Origin: Methylobacterium sp. DB0501
GTDB taxonomy: Bacteria; Pseudomonadota; Alphaproteobacteria; Rhizobiales; Beijerinckiaceae
DNA length: 64,000 nt
Assembly: GCF_011043735.1 (NCBI RefSeq)
Contig: NZ_JAAKGV010000009.1
Span: 62,001-126,000 of the forward strand
Direction of reading: 5' to 3'
Under the pieces are notes generated by a model. The model was not told where the DNA came from. It was given only the letters and a program-made list of their open reading frames with translations, and did not search any database. A program made the translations under genes and the position numbers. Positions 37,604-47,303 of the stretch are shown one piece after another; the first letter of the stretch is position 1; every line of letters begins with the position of its first letter.

Positions 37604-40600
37604 ATGGCCACGACGCTTGCCGCCGGCGACATCGCCATCGTCGGTTACGACGCCACCAACCCGGACGATTTCGCCTTCGTGGTTCTGCGCGACGTCGAGG
37701 CCGGCACGGCCATCAGCTTCACCGACAACGGCTGGAATTCCGGCACCAACGCCTTCCGCACCGGCGAGGGCACCTACACCTACACGGCGCCGACGGCGCT
37801 CGCCGCCGGCACGGTGATCCGCCCGACCACGGACGGCACGGCCGGCGGCACCAACTCGCCCGTGTTCACGGCGCAGAACTTCGCGCTCAACGCCTCGGGC
37901 GACCAGATCCTGGCCTATCAGGGCGCGGCCGCGAGCCCGACCTTCCTGTACGCGATCAACTTCGCCGACGGCGGCACCACGTTTGCCGGTAACGCCACCA
38001 GCGCCAGCACCTCGGCCCTGCCGCCGGGCCTGACCCTCGGCCAGAATGCGGTCGCGCTCCCCTCCGCCAACGGCCGCTATGCCGGCCCGACCTCGGGCAC
38101 CCGCGACCAGATCCTGGCCGCGGTCGGCACGACCTCGTCCTGGACCCAGAATACCACCACCCGGGTCGGCGACACCGCCTACGCCCCCTTCACGGTGACG
38201 ACCGCTCAGCCCCTGCCGGCCCTGTCGATCGACGACGTCCAGGCGAGCGAGGGCGATGCCGGCACGAAGCAGCTCACCTTCACGGTGTCGCTGAGCGCGG
38301 CGGCGCCCGCCGGCGGCGTGACCTTCGACATCGCCACCGCGGACGGCAGCGCCACCGCCGGCAGCGACTACACCGCCTGCAGCCTCACCCGCCAGACCAT
38401 CGCGGCCGGTGAGACCCGCGCGACCTTCGCGGTCGACATCACCGGCGACACGGTGGTGGAGCCGACCGAGACCTTCACGGTCACGGTCGCGAACGTCTCG
38501 GGCGCCACGGTGGCGAAGGGCCAGGGCACCGGCACGATCCTCAACGACGACACCGGCACGCGGATCGGCGGCACCGCGATCTTCGACGCCGCGCCGTCGC
38601 TCCAGGGCCTGTCGGGCGCGACCGCCACGACCCCGCCGACGGCGACGAACGCGCTCCAGCTCGTGCGGCTCGGCGCCTACGCCACCACCAACGATCCTGC
38701 GATGCAAGCCGCGCCGAACGCCGAGGTCGTGGCCTACGATTCGACCACCAGCCGGCTCTACGTCCAGAACACCAACGAGAACCGCATCGAGATCGTGACG
38801 CTCGACGCCGCCGGCTCCCTCGCCAAGTCCGGCGAGATCCTGCTGTCGGGCCTCGAGCAATACGGCGCGGTGAACTCGGTCGCGGTCTTCAACGGCCTCG
38901 TGGCGGTGGCCTACGCCAACGCCACCGGGGACGCGCCCGGCCGCGTCGCGCTGTTCAATGCCGACGGCACGCTGCTGCGCTCGCTCACCGTCGGGGTCGG
39001 GCCCGACCAGCTGGTCTTCACCCGCGACGGTGCGCGCCTCCTCGTCGCCAACGAGGGCGAGCAGGTGAGCCAGGTCAGCAACCCGGTCGGCAGCGTGTCG
39101 ATCATCGACGTCTCGGGCGGGCCTGCGAGCGCGAGCGTCGCCACCACCGTCGGGTTCACCGGGCTCGACGGCGCCGAGGCGACGTTGCGCGCCCGCGGCC
39201 TCGCGATCACGCCCGGCAAGGTTGCCTCCGCCGACATCGAGCCCGAATACATCGCGATCTCGCCCGACAACCGCTTCGCCTACGTCACCCTGCAGGAGGT
39301 GAACGGCGTGGCGGTGATCGATCTCGCCAATCCCGGCACGGCGCCGATCGCGATCCAGCCCCTGGGCGCGGTCGATCACTCGCTCGCCGGTAACGAGTTC
39401 GACGCCTCCGACCGCGACGGGCCGAACGGCACCGCCTCGATCCGGATCGCCGCGACCCCGGCCGGCACCCCGATCCTCGGCCTGCTCCAGCCCGACAGCA
39501 TCGCGTCGTTCACGACGGGCGGGGCGACCTACTTCGTTACCGCCAACGAGGGCGACCAGCGGGTCATCGGCGGTGCCGACGATGCGAACGACGTGTCGCG
39601 GCTGAGCGCGGTGCCGAACAGCCGGCTCACTCCGGCGCTCCAGGCGCTCAAGTCCGATCCGGCCTATGCCCGGCTCAACGTGCTCCTGCGCACCGGCGAC
39701 ACCGACGGCGACGGGGTGATCGACAAGCTCAACACGCTCGGCGGTCGCGGCATCTCGATCTTCCGTCAGAATGCCGACGGCTCGATCACCAAGGTGCGCG
39801 AGACCGGCGGCGAATTCGAGAAGATCTTTGCCCAGCTCGCGCCGGAGCGGTTCAACAACGACCAGACCGTCGCCAACACGCCCGACGATCGCTCCGACAA
39901 CAAGGGGCCGGAACCGGAGGGGATCACCGTCGGCACGGTGAACGGGCGCATTTACGCCTTCGTCGGTCTGGAGCGCCAGAGCGGCATCCTGGTCTACGAC
40001 GTGACCGATCCGGCGAATGCCAGTTACGTCTCCTACGTCCCCCCACTCGCCGGCTCGGCCTCGGATCTCGGCCCGGAGGTGCTGACCTTCATCCCGGCCG
40101 ACCGCAACCCGACCGGCACCAACCTCGTGGTCTCGGCCAACGAGGTAGCGAATGGCGGCGCGACGCTCTATGCCGCGCTGCCGCAGGGCGCGACGCAGGA
40201 GATTTCCTTCGCGCCCGATTCGCTGAGCGTCAGCCGGTCCGAGGGCAATAGCGGCACCACGACCTTCAGCTTCACGGTCCAGCGCAGCAACGGCACGCTG
40301 GGCGCCGTCGCCTTCACCGCGGAACTCTCCGGCACCGGCGCCAACCCGGCGAATGCCGCCGACTTCGCCGGCAGCCCGACCCTGCCGCTGACCGTCTCCG
40401 GCACGATCCCGGCCGGCGCCGCCTCGGCGGTCGTCACCGTCACCGCCCAGGGCGACGCTGTGCCGGAGCCGAACGAGACCTTCGCGCTCAAGCTCCTCGG
40501 CGCGACCTCGACCCAGGCCGGCATCACCGCCTCGGTGAGCGTCGGCAACGCCACCGCGACCGGCACCATCGTCAACGACGACGTGACCCTGATCTCGGCG

Positions 40601-43600
40601 GTGCAGGGCACCGGCAGCGCCAGCCCGCTCGTCGGCCGGGCCGTCACGGTCGAGGCGATCGTCGTCGGCGACTTCCAGAACGGCGACGCGGACGGAAAGC
40701 GCAACCTCGGCGGCTTCTACCTCCAGGAGGAGAAGGCCGACCAGGATTCCAATCCGCTGACCTCGGAAGGGCTGTTCGTCTACGAGGGCACCGGCAACCG
40801 CCTCGTCGACGTGAACGAGGGCGACCGGGTCCGGGTCACCGGCACGGTCACCGAGTTCAACGGCGAGACGCAGCTTACGGTGAATGCCGCCTCCGGCATC
40901 CAGGTCGTGCAGGCCGGCGCGCTCTCGGCGGCCGAGGTCAAGGCGCAGGCGGTGGATGTCAGCCTGCCGGCGGCCGGCACGATCGGCACCGGCACCACCG
41001 CGCAACCCGACCTCGAGCGCTACGAGGGCATGCTGGTCCGCTTCCCGCAGACCCTGTCGATCTCCGAGCAGTTCAACCTCGACCGCTTCGACGAGATCCG
41101 CCTCGCGGCGGGCGGGCGTCCTGAGACCTTCACCAACGAGTTCGAGCCGAATTCCCAGGCCTACGTCGCGTATCTGGCCCAGACCGCCGCCCGCTCGATC
41201 ACCTACGACGACGGATCGAACGCCCAGAACCTGCCGATCGAGAACCTCGACGGCTTCGGCCCGACCTACTCGACCGCCACGGCGCCGCGGATGGGCGACA
41301 CCGTGACCGGGCTCACCGGCACGCTGGGCTTCGGCCCGACCAGCGCCTTCCGCGTCCGGTCGATCGAGGACGGCTCGAACACCTTCACCAGGGCCAACCC
41401 GCGCCCGGGCGCGCCGGATGCGGTCGGCGGCACGCTGAAGGTCGGCAGCCTCAACGTCCTCAACTACTTCACGACGCTCGCCAGTTCGTCGAGCGCGGTC
41501 ACGGCGATCGGCCAGCAGCCCCGCGGCGCCAACACCAGCGAGGAGCTGGCGCGCCAGACCGAGAAGCTCGTCACGACCCTGTTCGGCACCGGCGCCGACG
41601 TGCTCGGTCTCACCGAGCTGGAGAACCAGTTCCAGCCCGGCAATCCGGGCAACGCGCTCGAATACCTCGTCGGCCAGCTCAACGCCCGGGCCGGGGCCGG
41701 CACCTACGCCTACGTCAATCCCGGCAGCCAGCTCGACCAGGGCCAGTTCCTCGGCGGCGACGCCATCGCGGTCGGCTTCATCTACAAGCCGAGCAAGGTC
41801 AGCGTCGCGCTCAACACGACGATCGAGAAGCTCGACGACGCGGACGTGGCGCGGATCGATCCCGCCCTGCTCCAGCAGAGCACGATCGGCCACCTGTTCA
41901 ACGGCGTGAACACCAGCCGCGCGTCGCTTGCGGTGACCTTCCACGAGATCGCCAGCGGCGAAGACTTCACGGCGGTCATCAACCACTTGAAGTCGAAGAG
42001 CGGCACCGGCACCGGGGCCGATGCCGACCAGGGCGACGGCCAGGGCGCCTGGCAGCAGCAGCGCGAGCTCGCCGCCAAGGCGCTGACCGAGTGGGTGGCG
42101 ACGAAGCCGACCGGCACGCAGGATTCCGACGTGATCCTGCTCGGTGACTTCAACGCCTACCTCAAGGAGGACGCCCTCGACACGATCAAGGCCGGGGGCT
42201 TCACCAACCTCGCCGAGGACCGCCTCGCCGACCCGTATTCCTACGTCTTCGACGGGGCCTACGGCGCCCTCGACCACGCCTTCGCCACCGGCAGCCTCAA
42301 CGGGCAGGTGACCGGCGTGACCGAGTGGCACGTCAATGCCGACGAGGCGGACGCGATCGACTACAACCTCGATTTCAACCGTCCCGCTTCGTACTTCGAC
42401 GGCAAGGTCGCCGCGCGCGAATCCGACCACGACCCGGTGCTGGTCGGCCTCAAGCTCGACCAGACCGCCCCGACGCTCCTCGCCGCCACGCCCGCCGACA
42501 ACGCCACCGGGGTCGCCCCGGGCGCCAACGTCACCTTGCGCTTCAGCGAGGCGGTGAAGGTCGGCGCCGGCTCCCTCACGATCACCGACGGGGCGGGCGA
42601 CACCCGCACGATCGCGGTCGCCGACGCCACCCAGGTCGCGATCAGCGGCGACACCGTGACGATCAACCCGAGCGCCGACCTCAAGGCGGGCACGGCCTAC
42701 GACGTGGTCGTGCCGAAGGGCGCCTTCACCGACACCGCCGGCAACGCCTTCGCGGGCCTCGCGCAGGACCAGCTCGACTTCACCACCCAGCAGGCCGCCC
42801 CGATGACCTACACGCTCCAGATCCTGCATGCCTCGGACTGGGAGGCCGGCCTCCTGGCGACCCAGCGGGCGCCGAACTTCGCGGCGATCGTCGACAAGCT
42901 CGAGGACGCGACCCCGAACTCGATCACCCTCTCGACCGGTGACGGCTGGATCCCGAGCCCGTTCTTCATCGCCGGCGCCGATCCGCAGCTGAACGCGACC
43001 TATAACGGCGTCTACAACCAGTATTACGGGCTGTCGGGCGCCAATGCCTACAGCCGGCTCACCGCCTCGCCGGGCCGGGCCGACATCACGATCCAGAACA
43101 TCGTCGGCGTCCAGGCCGCGGTGTTCGGCAACCACGAATTCGATTCCGGCCCCAACGAGGTCGCCAACATCATCGGCGCCAATCTCGGCTCCGCGCCGGG
43201 CGCGGCCGACGACACCTGGGTCGGGTCGCAGTTCCCGTACCTGTCGACGAACCTGAACTTCTCGAAGGAATCCGCCCTCTCGGGCCTCGTCCACAAGGAC
43301 GGCGACGCCGCCACCTTCGCCCAGACCGGCCCGACCTCGACCCAGACCGGCACCGGCGCCGACAAGATCGCCAAGTCGACGATCATCACCGAGAACGGCG
43401 AGACGATCGCCTTCATCGGTGCCACCACCCAGCTCGAGCCGCTGCTGACGACGCTCGGCAACGTCACCCTCGACGGCTTCACCGGCCGCGACGAGATCGC
43501 GCTCCTCGCCCAGCAGATCAACGCCGAGGTCGACCGGGTGCTGGCGGCCAACCCGGGCCTCGACAAGGTCATCGTCGGCACCCACCTGCAGCAGCTGTCG

Positions 43601-46003
43601 AACGAGCAGGCGCTGGCCCCGCTCCTGCGCAACGTCGACGTGCTGATCGGCGGCGGCTCGCACACCCTACTCTCCGACTCGAACGACCGGCTCCTGCCGG
43701 GCGACGTCTCGGGCGGCGCCTACCCGCAATTCTTCACCAATGCCTCGGGCCAGACCCTGGCGCTGGTGAACACCGCCTCCGAGTATTCCTATGTCGGCCG
43801 CTTGACCGTTACCTTCGACGACCAGGGCAACGTCATCCGCAACTCGATCACGCCGCAGAACTCGGGCGCGGTCGCGGTCGACGACACCTCGGTGGCGCAG
43901 CTTTGGGGCACGAAGGACGCGGCCTTCGCCCCCGGCACCAAGGGCTACCTCGTCAAGGAAATGATCGAGGGTCTCGACGTCAACAACGACGGCATCCAGG
44001 AGACCGCCGGCGTCGCCGACATCATCCGCCAGCAGGACGGCAACATCCTCGGCCGCACCAGCGTCTACCTGGAAGGGCGCCGCGGCGAGGTCCGCACCGA
44101 GGAGACCAACCTCGGCGATCTCTCCGCCGACGCCAACCTCTGGTACGCCAAGCAGTACGACGGCGCGGTCGCCGTCTCGATCAAGAACGGCGGCGGCATC
44201 CGCGACTCGATCGGCTCGTTCTCGACCGCGGGCGGCGGCACCGCCGAGCTTCCCCCGGCGGCGAACGCCTCGGCCGGCAAGCAGTCCGGTGACATCTCGC
44301 AGCTCGACGTCACCAACTCGCTGCGCTTCAACAACGCGCTCGCCGTCACCACGGTCTCGGCCCTGGAGATGAAGCGGATCCTGGAGCACGCGGTCTCGGC
44401 GACCGCCTCGGGCGCGACGCCCGGCCAGTTCCCGCAGATCGGGGGCCTGAGCTTCTCCTTCGACGCCACCAAGACCGCCCAGACCCTCGACGCGAACGGC
44501 AACGTCACCCGCGAGGGCCAGCGGATCCTCAACGCGGCGATCGTCGACGAGAATGGCCGGATCACCGACACCCTGGTGCAGAACGGCCAGCTCGTCGGCG
44601 ACCCGAACCGCGGCATCCGCACCGTCACCCTCGACTTCCTGGCCACCGGCACCTCCACGGCGCCGGGCTTAGGGGGCGACAACTACCCGTTCCCGGCCTA
44701 TGGCGAGAACAAGGTGGCGCTCGCCTCCGCCACGCCCGGCGCCTCGCTGCTGAACACCGCGACCTTCGCGGCGCAGGGCACCGAGCAGGACGCGATGGCC
44801 GAGTACCTGCGGGCCTTCTACACCAACACGCCCTACGGCACCGCCGACACCAATCCGGCCGGCGACACCCGGATCCAGAACCTCGCCGCCCGCAGCGACA
44901 CGGTCCTGGCCCGGGGCGTCGTCCGCAACGGCACCGACGGCAGCGACACGCTGACCGGCACGGCCTTCGACGACATCATCACCGGCGGCGCCGGCGACGA
45001 CACCATCGTCAACTCGCCCGGCAACGACATCCTGCTCGGCGGCCGCTCGCCCACCGGCGCGACCGGCACCGACACCCTGGTGTTCAACTCGCGGCTCGCC
45101 GACGCCACGGTGACCCGCGACGGCGCCTACACGCTGATCGTCGGACCGGAAGGCCAGGACCGGGTGACCGGGTTCGAGCGCTACCAGTTCACCGACGCCA
45201 CGGTGATCACCGGCGACGGCTCGCCGCTCGTCGACGACCTGTTCTATCTCGCCGCCAACAAGGACGTGCTCGCCGCCGGCCAGGACGCCGACACCCACTA
45301 CGCCGCTTACGGCTGGAAGGAGGGCCGCGACCCGAACGCGCTGTTCTCCACCACCGGCTATCTCGCCGCCAACCCGGACGTGCGCGCCTCGGGCCGGAAC
45401 CCGCTCGATCAATACGACCAGGCCGGCTGGAAGGAAGGCCGCGACCCCTCCGCCGCCTTCGACAACGAGCAGTACCTGGCCCGCAACCCGGACGTGAGGG
45501 CCGCCGGCATCGACCCGCTCAAGCACTATATCGAGTACGGCCAGGGCGAGGGCCGGCAGATCTACGACGCGATCGGCAAGACCGCCGACCTCGCCGTTCA
45601 TCCGGGCTTCGACGCCGAGTACTACCTCCTGTCGAACCTCGACGTCGCCCGCGCCGCCACGGTTTCCGGCAAGGACGCGTTCGCTCACGCCTACGAGCAC
45701 TACCGGACCTACGGGTGGAAGGAGGGGCGCAACCCCAACGCGGTGTTCGACACCAAGGGCTACCTGGACGCCTATGGCGACGTGAAGGCGGCCGGGATCG
45801 ACCCGCTGATGCACTACGACCAGTATGGCTGGAAGGAAGGCCGCGACCCGTCGAAGGGCTTCGACTCGACGGGCTATCTCTCGGCCTACGGCGACGTGGC
45901 GCAGGCCAAGATCGACCCGATGCAGCACTACCTGCAATACGGCTCGGTCGAAGGCCGCGAGCGCTTCGGCGACACCACCTTCGGGGCGGGTACTATCGGG
46001 TAG
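37604..46003 (+). CDS. giant secreted ExeM/NucH endonuclease and 5'-nucleotidase fusion with RTX tail
   Basis: A 2,799-residue protein, very low in Cys. Order: lamin-tail-like N-domain (1-200); Calx-beta (206-315); choice-of-anchor propeller (320-865); second Calx-beta (868-990); OB-like domain (995-1110); endonuclease/exonuclease/phosphatase domain with LKVGSLNVLNYFT, LTELEN and ILLGDFNAYL (1275-1619); Ig-like SwmB (1620-1726); 5'-nucleotidase with ILHASDWE, FGNHEFDSG, GTHLQQLSNE and the C-terminal domain (1733-2432); an RTX nonapeptide block (2442-2480); six 38-residue C-terminal repeats (2546-2789). No N-terminal signal peptide but RTX motifs, so type I secretion is likely; no secretion genes adjoin. 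It probably degrades extracellular DNA and nucleotides for phosphate. Confidence 0.9.
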   Translation: MATTLAAGDIAIVGYDATNPDDFAFVVLRDVEAGTAISFTDNGWNSGTNAFRTGEGTYTYTAPTALAAGTVIRPTTDGTAGGTNSPVFTAQNFALNASGDQILAYQGAAASPTFLYAINFADGGTTFAGNATSASTSALPPGLTLGQNAVALPSANGRYAGPTSGTRDQILAAVGTTSSWTQNTTTRVGDTAYAPFTVTTAQPLPALSIDDVQASEGDAGTKQLTFTVSLSAAAPAGGVTFDIATADGSATAGSDYTACSLTRQTIAAGETRATFAVDITGDTVVEPTETFTVTVANVSGATVAKGQGTGTILNDDTGTRIGGTAIFDAAPSLQGLSGATATTPPTATNALQLVRLGAYATTNDPAMQAAPNAEVVAYDSTTSRLYVQNTNENRIEIVTLDAAGSLAKSGEILLSGLEQYGAVNSVAVFNGLVAVAYANATGDAPGRVALFNADGTLLRSLTVGVGPDQLVFTRDGARLLVANEGEQVSQVSNPVGSVSIIDVSGGPASASVATTVGFTGLDGAEATLRARGLAITPGKVASADIEPEYIAISPDNRFAYVTLQEVNGVAVIDLANPGTAPIAIQPLGAVDHSLAGNEFDASDRDGPNGTASIRIAATPAGTPILGLLQPDSIASFTTGGATYFVTANEGDQRVIGGADDANDVSRLSAVPNSRLTPALQALKSDPAYARLNVLLRTGDTDGDGVIDKLNTLGGRGISIFRQNADGSITKVRETGGEFEKIFAQLAPERFNNDQTVANTPDDRSDNKGPEPEGITVGTVNGRIYAFVGLERQSGILVYDVTDPANASYVSYVPPLAGSASDLGPEVLTFIPADRNPTGTNLVVSANEVANGGATLYAALPQGATQEISFAPDSLSVSRSEGNSGTTTFSFTVQRSNGTLGAVAFTAELSGTGANPANAADFAGSPTLPLTVSGTIPAGAASAVVTVTAQGDAVPEPNETFALKLLGATSTQAGITASVSVGNATATGTIVNDDVTLISAVQGTGSASPLVGRAVTVEAIVVGDFQNGDADGKRNLGGFYLQEEKADQDSNPLTSEGLFVYEGTGNRLVDVNEGDRVRVTGTVTEFNGETQLTVNAASGIQVVQAGALSAAEVKAQAVDVSLPAAGTIGTGTTAQPDLERYEGMLVRFPQTLSISEQFNLDRFDEIRLAAGGRPETFTNEFEPNSQAYVAYLAQTAARSITYDDGSNAQNLPIENLDGFGPTYSTATAPRMGDTVTGLTGTLGFGPTSAFRVRSIEDGSNTFTRANPRPGAPDAVGGTLKVGSLNVLNYFTTLASSSSAVTAIGQQPRGANTSEELARQTEKLVTTLFGTGADVLGLTELENQFQPGNPGNALEYLVGQLNARAGAGTYAYVNPGSQLDQGQFLGGDAIAVGFIYKPSKVSVALNTTIEKLDDADVARIDPALLQQSTIGHLFNGVNTSRASLAVTFHEIASGEDFTAVINHLKSKSGTGTGADADQGDGQGAWQQQRELAAKALTEWVATKPTGTQDSDVILLGDFNAYLKEDALDTIKAGGFTNLAEDRLADPYSYVFDGAYGALDHAFATGSLNGQVTGVTEWHVNADEADAIDYNLDFNRPASYFDGKVAARESDHDPVLVGLKLDQTAPTLLAATPADNATGVAPGANVTLRFSEAVKVGAGSLTITDGAGDTRTIAVADATQVAISGDTVTINPSADLKAGTAYDVVVPKGAFTDTAGNAFAGLAQDQLDFTTQQAAPMTYTLQILHASDWEAGLLATQRAPNFAAIVDKLEDATPNSITLSTGDGWIPSPFFIAGADPQLNATYNGVYNQYYGLSGANAYSRLTASPGRADITIQNIVGVQAAVFGNHEFDSGPNEVANIIGANLGSAPGAADDTWVGSQFPYLSTNLNFSKESALSGLVHKDGDAATFAQTGPTSTQTGTGADKIAKSTIITENGETIAFIGATTQLEPLLTTLGNVTLDGFTGRDEIALLAQQINAEVDRVLAANPGLDKVIVGTHLQQLSNEQALAPLLRNVDVLIGGGSHTLLSDSNDRLLPGDVSGGAYPQFFTNASGQTLALVNTASEYSYVGRLTVTFDDQGNVIRNSITPQNSGAVAVDDTSVAQLWGTKDAAFAPGTKGYLVKEMIEGLDVNNDGIQETAGVADIIRQQDGNILGRTSVYLEGRRGEVRTEETNLGDLSADANLWYAKQYDGAVAVSIKNGGGIRDSIGSFSTAGGGTAELPPAANASAGKQSGDISQLDVTNSLRFNNALAVTTVSALEMKRILEHAVSATASGATPGQFPQIGGLSFSFDATKTAQTLDANGNVTREGQRILNAAIVDENGRITDTLVQNGQLVGDPNRGIRTVTLDFLATGTSTAPGLGGDNYPFPAYGENKVALASATPGASLLNTATFAAQGTEQDAMAEYLRAFYTNTPYGTADTNPAGDTRIQNLAARSDTVLARGVVRNGTDGSDTLTGTAFDDIITGGAGDDTIVNSPGNDILLGGRSPTGATGTDTLVFNSRLADATVTRDGAYTLIVGPEGQDRVTGFERYQFTDATVITGDGSPLVDDLFYLAANKDVLAAGQDADTHYAAYGWKEGRDPNALFSTTGYLAANPDVRASGRNPLDQYDQAGWKEGRDPSAAFDNEQYLARNPDVRAAGIDPLKHYIEYGQGEGRQIYDAIGKTADLAVHPGFDAEYYLLSNLDVARAATVSGKDAFAHAYEHYRTYGWKEGRNPNAVFDTKGYLDAYGDVKAAGIDPLMHYDQYGWKEGRDPSKGFDSTGYLSAYGDVAQAKIDPMQHYLQYGSVEGRERFGDTTFGAGTIG
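45239..45970 (+). repeat. 38-residue tandem repeats at the C-terminus of the giant nuclease
   Basis: Units begin at about 45239, 45344, 45458, 45608, 45746 and 45860. The consensus is FDTxGYLAANPDVRAAGIDPLxHYxxYGWKEGRDP (by eye). Three unit spacings are exactly 114 bp, and one has a ~12-residue insert. Similar modules end several large exported proteins in Rhizobiales. They may help secretion or cell-surface attachment. Confidence 0.85.
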
Positions 46004-46027
46004 TCCTCAAGGCCGTCCCCTTCGTGA

Positions 46028-46063
46028 GAAAGGCCCGTGCGGCAGCCGCCGCACGGGCCTTTC
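46028..46063 (+). terminator. terminator of the giant nuclease gene
   Basis: Perfect 16-bp arms (46028-46043 and 46048-46063) with loop agcc, ending in CTTTC. Its A-rich left and T-rich right ends would serve both strands. Confidence 0.85.
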
Positions 46064-46099
46064 CCGTCCTCAGCAGGGCGGTCCGCGGAAAACGATGAT

Positions 46100-46144
46100 G
46101 CGTGCTCTCTCCTCTCCCGCGGGGAGAGGAGAGAGCACGCTTTT
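46100..46144. terminator. second, bidirectional hairpin between convergent genes
   Basis: Perfect 19-bp arms (46100-46118 and 46122-46140) with a 3-nt loop, then TTTT on the + strand. It lies 52 bp from the end of the convergent PfpI-like gene and insulates both transcripts together with the hairpin at 46028. Confidence 0.8.
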
Positions 46145-46195
46145 CCTGGCGCCCGAAGATTCTCCGGACAGCCTCGCGTTTCCAGGATGCCGCCG

Positions 46196-46768
46196 TCAGG
46201 CCGCCGTGCGGTCGTGGCGGCCCTCCTGGACCTCCTCGATGATCTTGGCCGAGAAGGCGTCGAGGTCGCCCGGGTTGCGGCTCGTGATGAGGCCCTTGTC
46301 GGTGACCACCGGCAGATCGTGCCACTCGGCGCCGGCATTGATCACGTCGGTCTTGATCGAGGCGAAGGACGTCATCTTGCGGCCCTTGGCGGCGCCGACC
46401 TCGATTAGCAGCCAGGGCGCGTGGCAGATCGCGGCGACGACCTTGCCGCTCGTCAGGAAGCTGCGCAGGATCTCGAGCGCCTTCGGCTCTAGGCGCAGCT
46501 TGTCCGGGTTGATCTGGCCGCCGGGCAGCACCAGGGCGTCATAGGACGATGCGTCGATGCTCTCGATGTCGGCATCGACCGTCACCGGGCGGCCCCAATC
46601 GGTCTCGTCCCAGCCGCGGATGCTGTCGGGCTTCTGGCGAGATTTCGGCGCCGCCACCGTTACCTGCGCGCCGGCCCCGCTAAGCTTGGCCTTCGGCACC
46701 TCGAGCTCGGCCTGCTCGAACCCGTCGGTGGCCATGATGAGGATCTTCGCCTGGTTGATGCTGGGCAT
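46196..46768 (-). CDS. DJ-1/PfpI family protein (type 1 glutamine amidotransferase-like)
   Basis: A 190-residue protein of the PfpI/YhbO group, proposed to act as stress chaperones, deglycases or proteases. ILIMATDGFEQAELEVP opens the flavodoxin-like fold, LVLPGGQINPDKLR holds the conserved loop, and the nucleophile Cys is in VAAICHAPWLL (nucleophile elbow C-H). The ATG at 46768 follows TCGGAG. It has an EcfG-type promoter 34 bp upstream and is divergent from a small gene with the same promoter type. Confidence 0.9.
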   Translation of the reverse strand: MPSINQAKILIMATDGFEQAELEVPKAKLSGAGAQVTVAAPKSRQKPDSIRGWDETDWGRPVTVDADIESIDASSYDALVLPGGQINPDKLRLEPKALEILRSFLTSGKVVAAICHAPWLLIEVGAAKGRKMTSFASIKTDVINAGAEWHDLPVVTDKGLITSRNPGDLDAFSAKIIEEVQEGRHDRTAA

Positions 46769-46801
46769 CTTTTCGTACTCCGAGGGAGGATATGCCCCGG
46801 C

Positions 46802-46826
46802 AACGATGCAGGATCTGGCAGGTTCC
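46802..46826 (-). promoter_or_regulatory. EcfG-type stress promoter for the PfpI gene
   Basis: Reading the minus strand, GGAAC, 16 nt, then CGTT: a perfect match to the alphaproteobacterial general-stress consensus GGAAC-N16/17-CGTT. It ends 34 bp upstream of the PfpI-like ATG. Confidence 0.75.
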
Positions 46827-46842
46827 TGGGCCCTGCCGCGAC

Positions 46843-46867
46843 GGAACTGCCCCGGCCCGGGCCGGTT
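46843..46867 (+). promoter_or_regulatory. EcfG-type stress promoter, divergent partner
   Basis: GGAAC at 46843-46847, 17 nt, then GTT at 46865-46867, matching the EcfG pattern apart from a G before GTT. It is 36 bp upstream of the small Pro-rich gene, and only 16 bp from the opposite-facing promoter of the PfpI gene. Confidence 0.65.
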
Positions 46868-46903
46868 GAATCCCCACGATCCCAACCCCAGTGGAGGCAC
46901 GAC

Positions 46904-47140
46904 ATGGCCCATCTCGACATGGCCAATCCTGGCCTGCCCGGCCACGAGCCGACCCCGGGCGGCGGCATCCCGGGCGACATCCCGCCGCCGGTCGCTCCCG
47001 ACGAATTGCCCGATACCGGTCCGACCGGGCCGCGCTCGCCCTACCCGGTGAACGATCCGGGCATCACCGACCCGGCCGGGCCGGGCTCCGAGCCGGATTA
47101 CCTGCCGGGCGGTCCCACCAATCCCGGCACGCGGTTCTGA
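46904..47140 (+). CDS. small Gly/Pro-rich hypothetical protein
   Basis: A 78-residue, low-complexity, probably disordered protein (about 28% Pro, 18% Gly; no Cys, Lys or Trp). The ATG has GGAGGC 7 nt upstream. The upstream EcfG-type promoter and the terminator downstream define a monocistronic stress gene. Family not recognised; small hydrophilic stress proteins of this kind are common in Methylobacterium. Confidence 0.7.
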   Translation: MAHLDMANPGLPGHEPTPGGGIPGDIPPPVAPDELPDTGPTGPRSPYPVNDPGITDPAGPGSEPDYLPGGPTNPGTRF

Positions 47141-47245
47141 GCGGATTTCGCAACAGCGGTCGCCGGTTTTGCGCGAGAAATCTGCGACGAAATGAGAGTC
47201 CAAGCGGACGAAGCGTCGGCCTGCCAACGTAAGCCTGCTTCGAAC

Positions 47246-47277
47246 GAAAAAGGGCGCCCCGCGGGGCGCCCTTTTTC
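47246..47277. terminator. bidirectional intrinsic terminator
   Basis: A perfect inverted repeat: gaaaaagggcgcccc, a gc centre, then the complement ending ctttttc. A-run and T-run flank the stem, so it can end transcription from both the Pro-rich gene and the convergent gene at 47304-47690. Confidence 0.95.
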
Positions 47278-47303
47278 ACGTCGGCGGTGTCCGGGCGGGG
47301 GGC

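Noticed and set aside
37361..43663. A 2,100-codon open frame antisense to the giant nuclease
   Set aside because: It is a by-product of the sense gene's GC-rich codons. The translation is Arg/Gly/Val/Glu-rich without domains, and the sense frame has clear catalytic motifs.
44931..45045. A full RTX toxin
   Set aside because: Only one short block of nonapeptides is present and the main domains are nuclease and nucleotidase; no pore-forming domain was seen.
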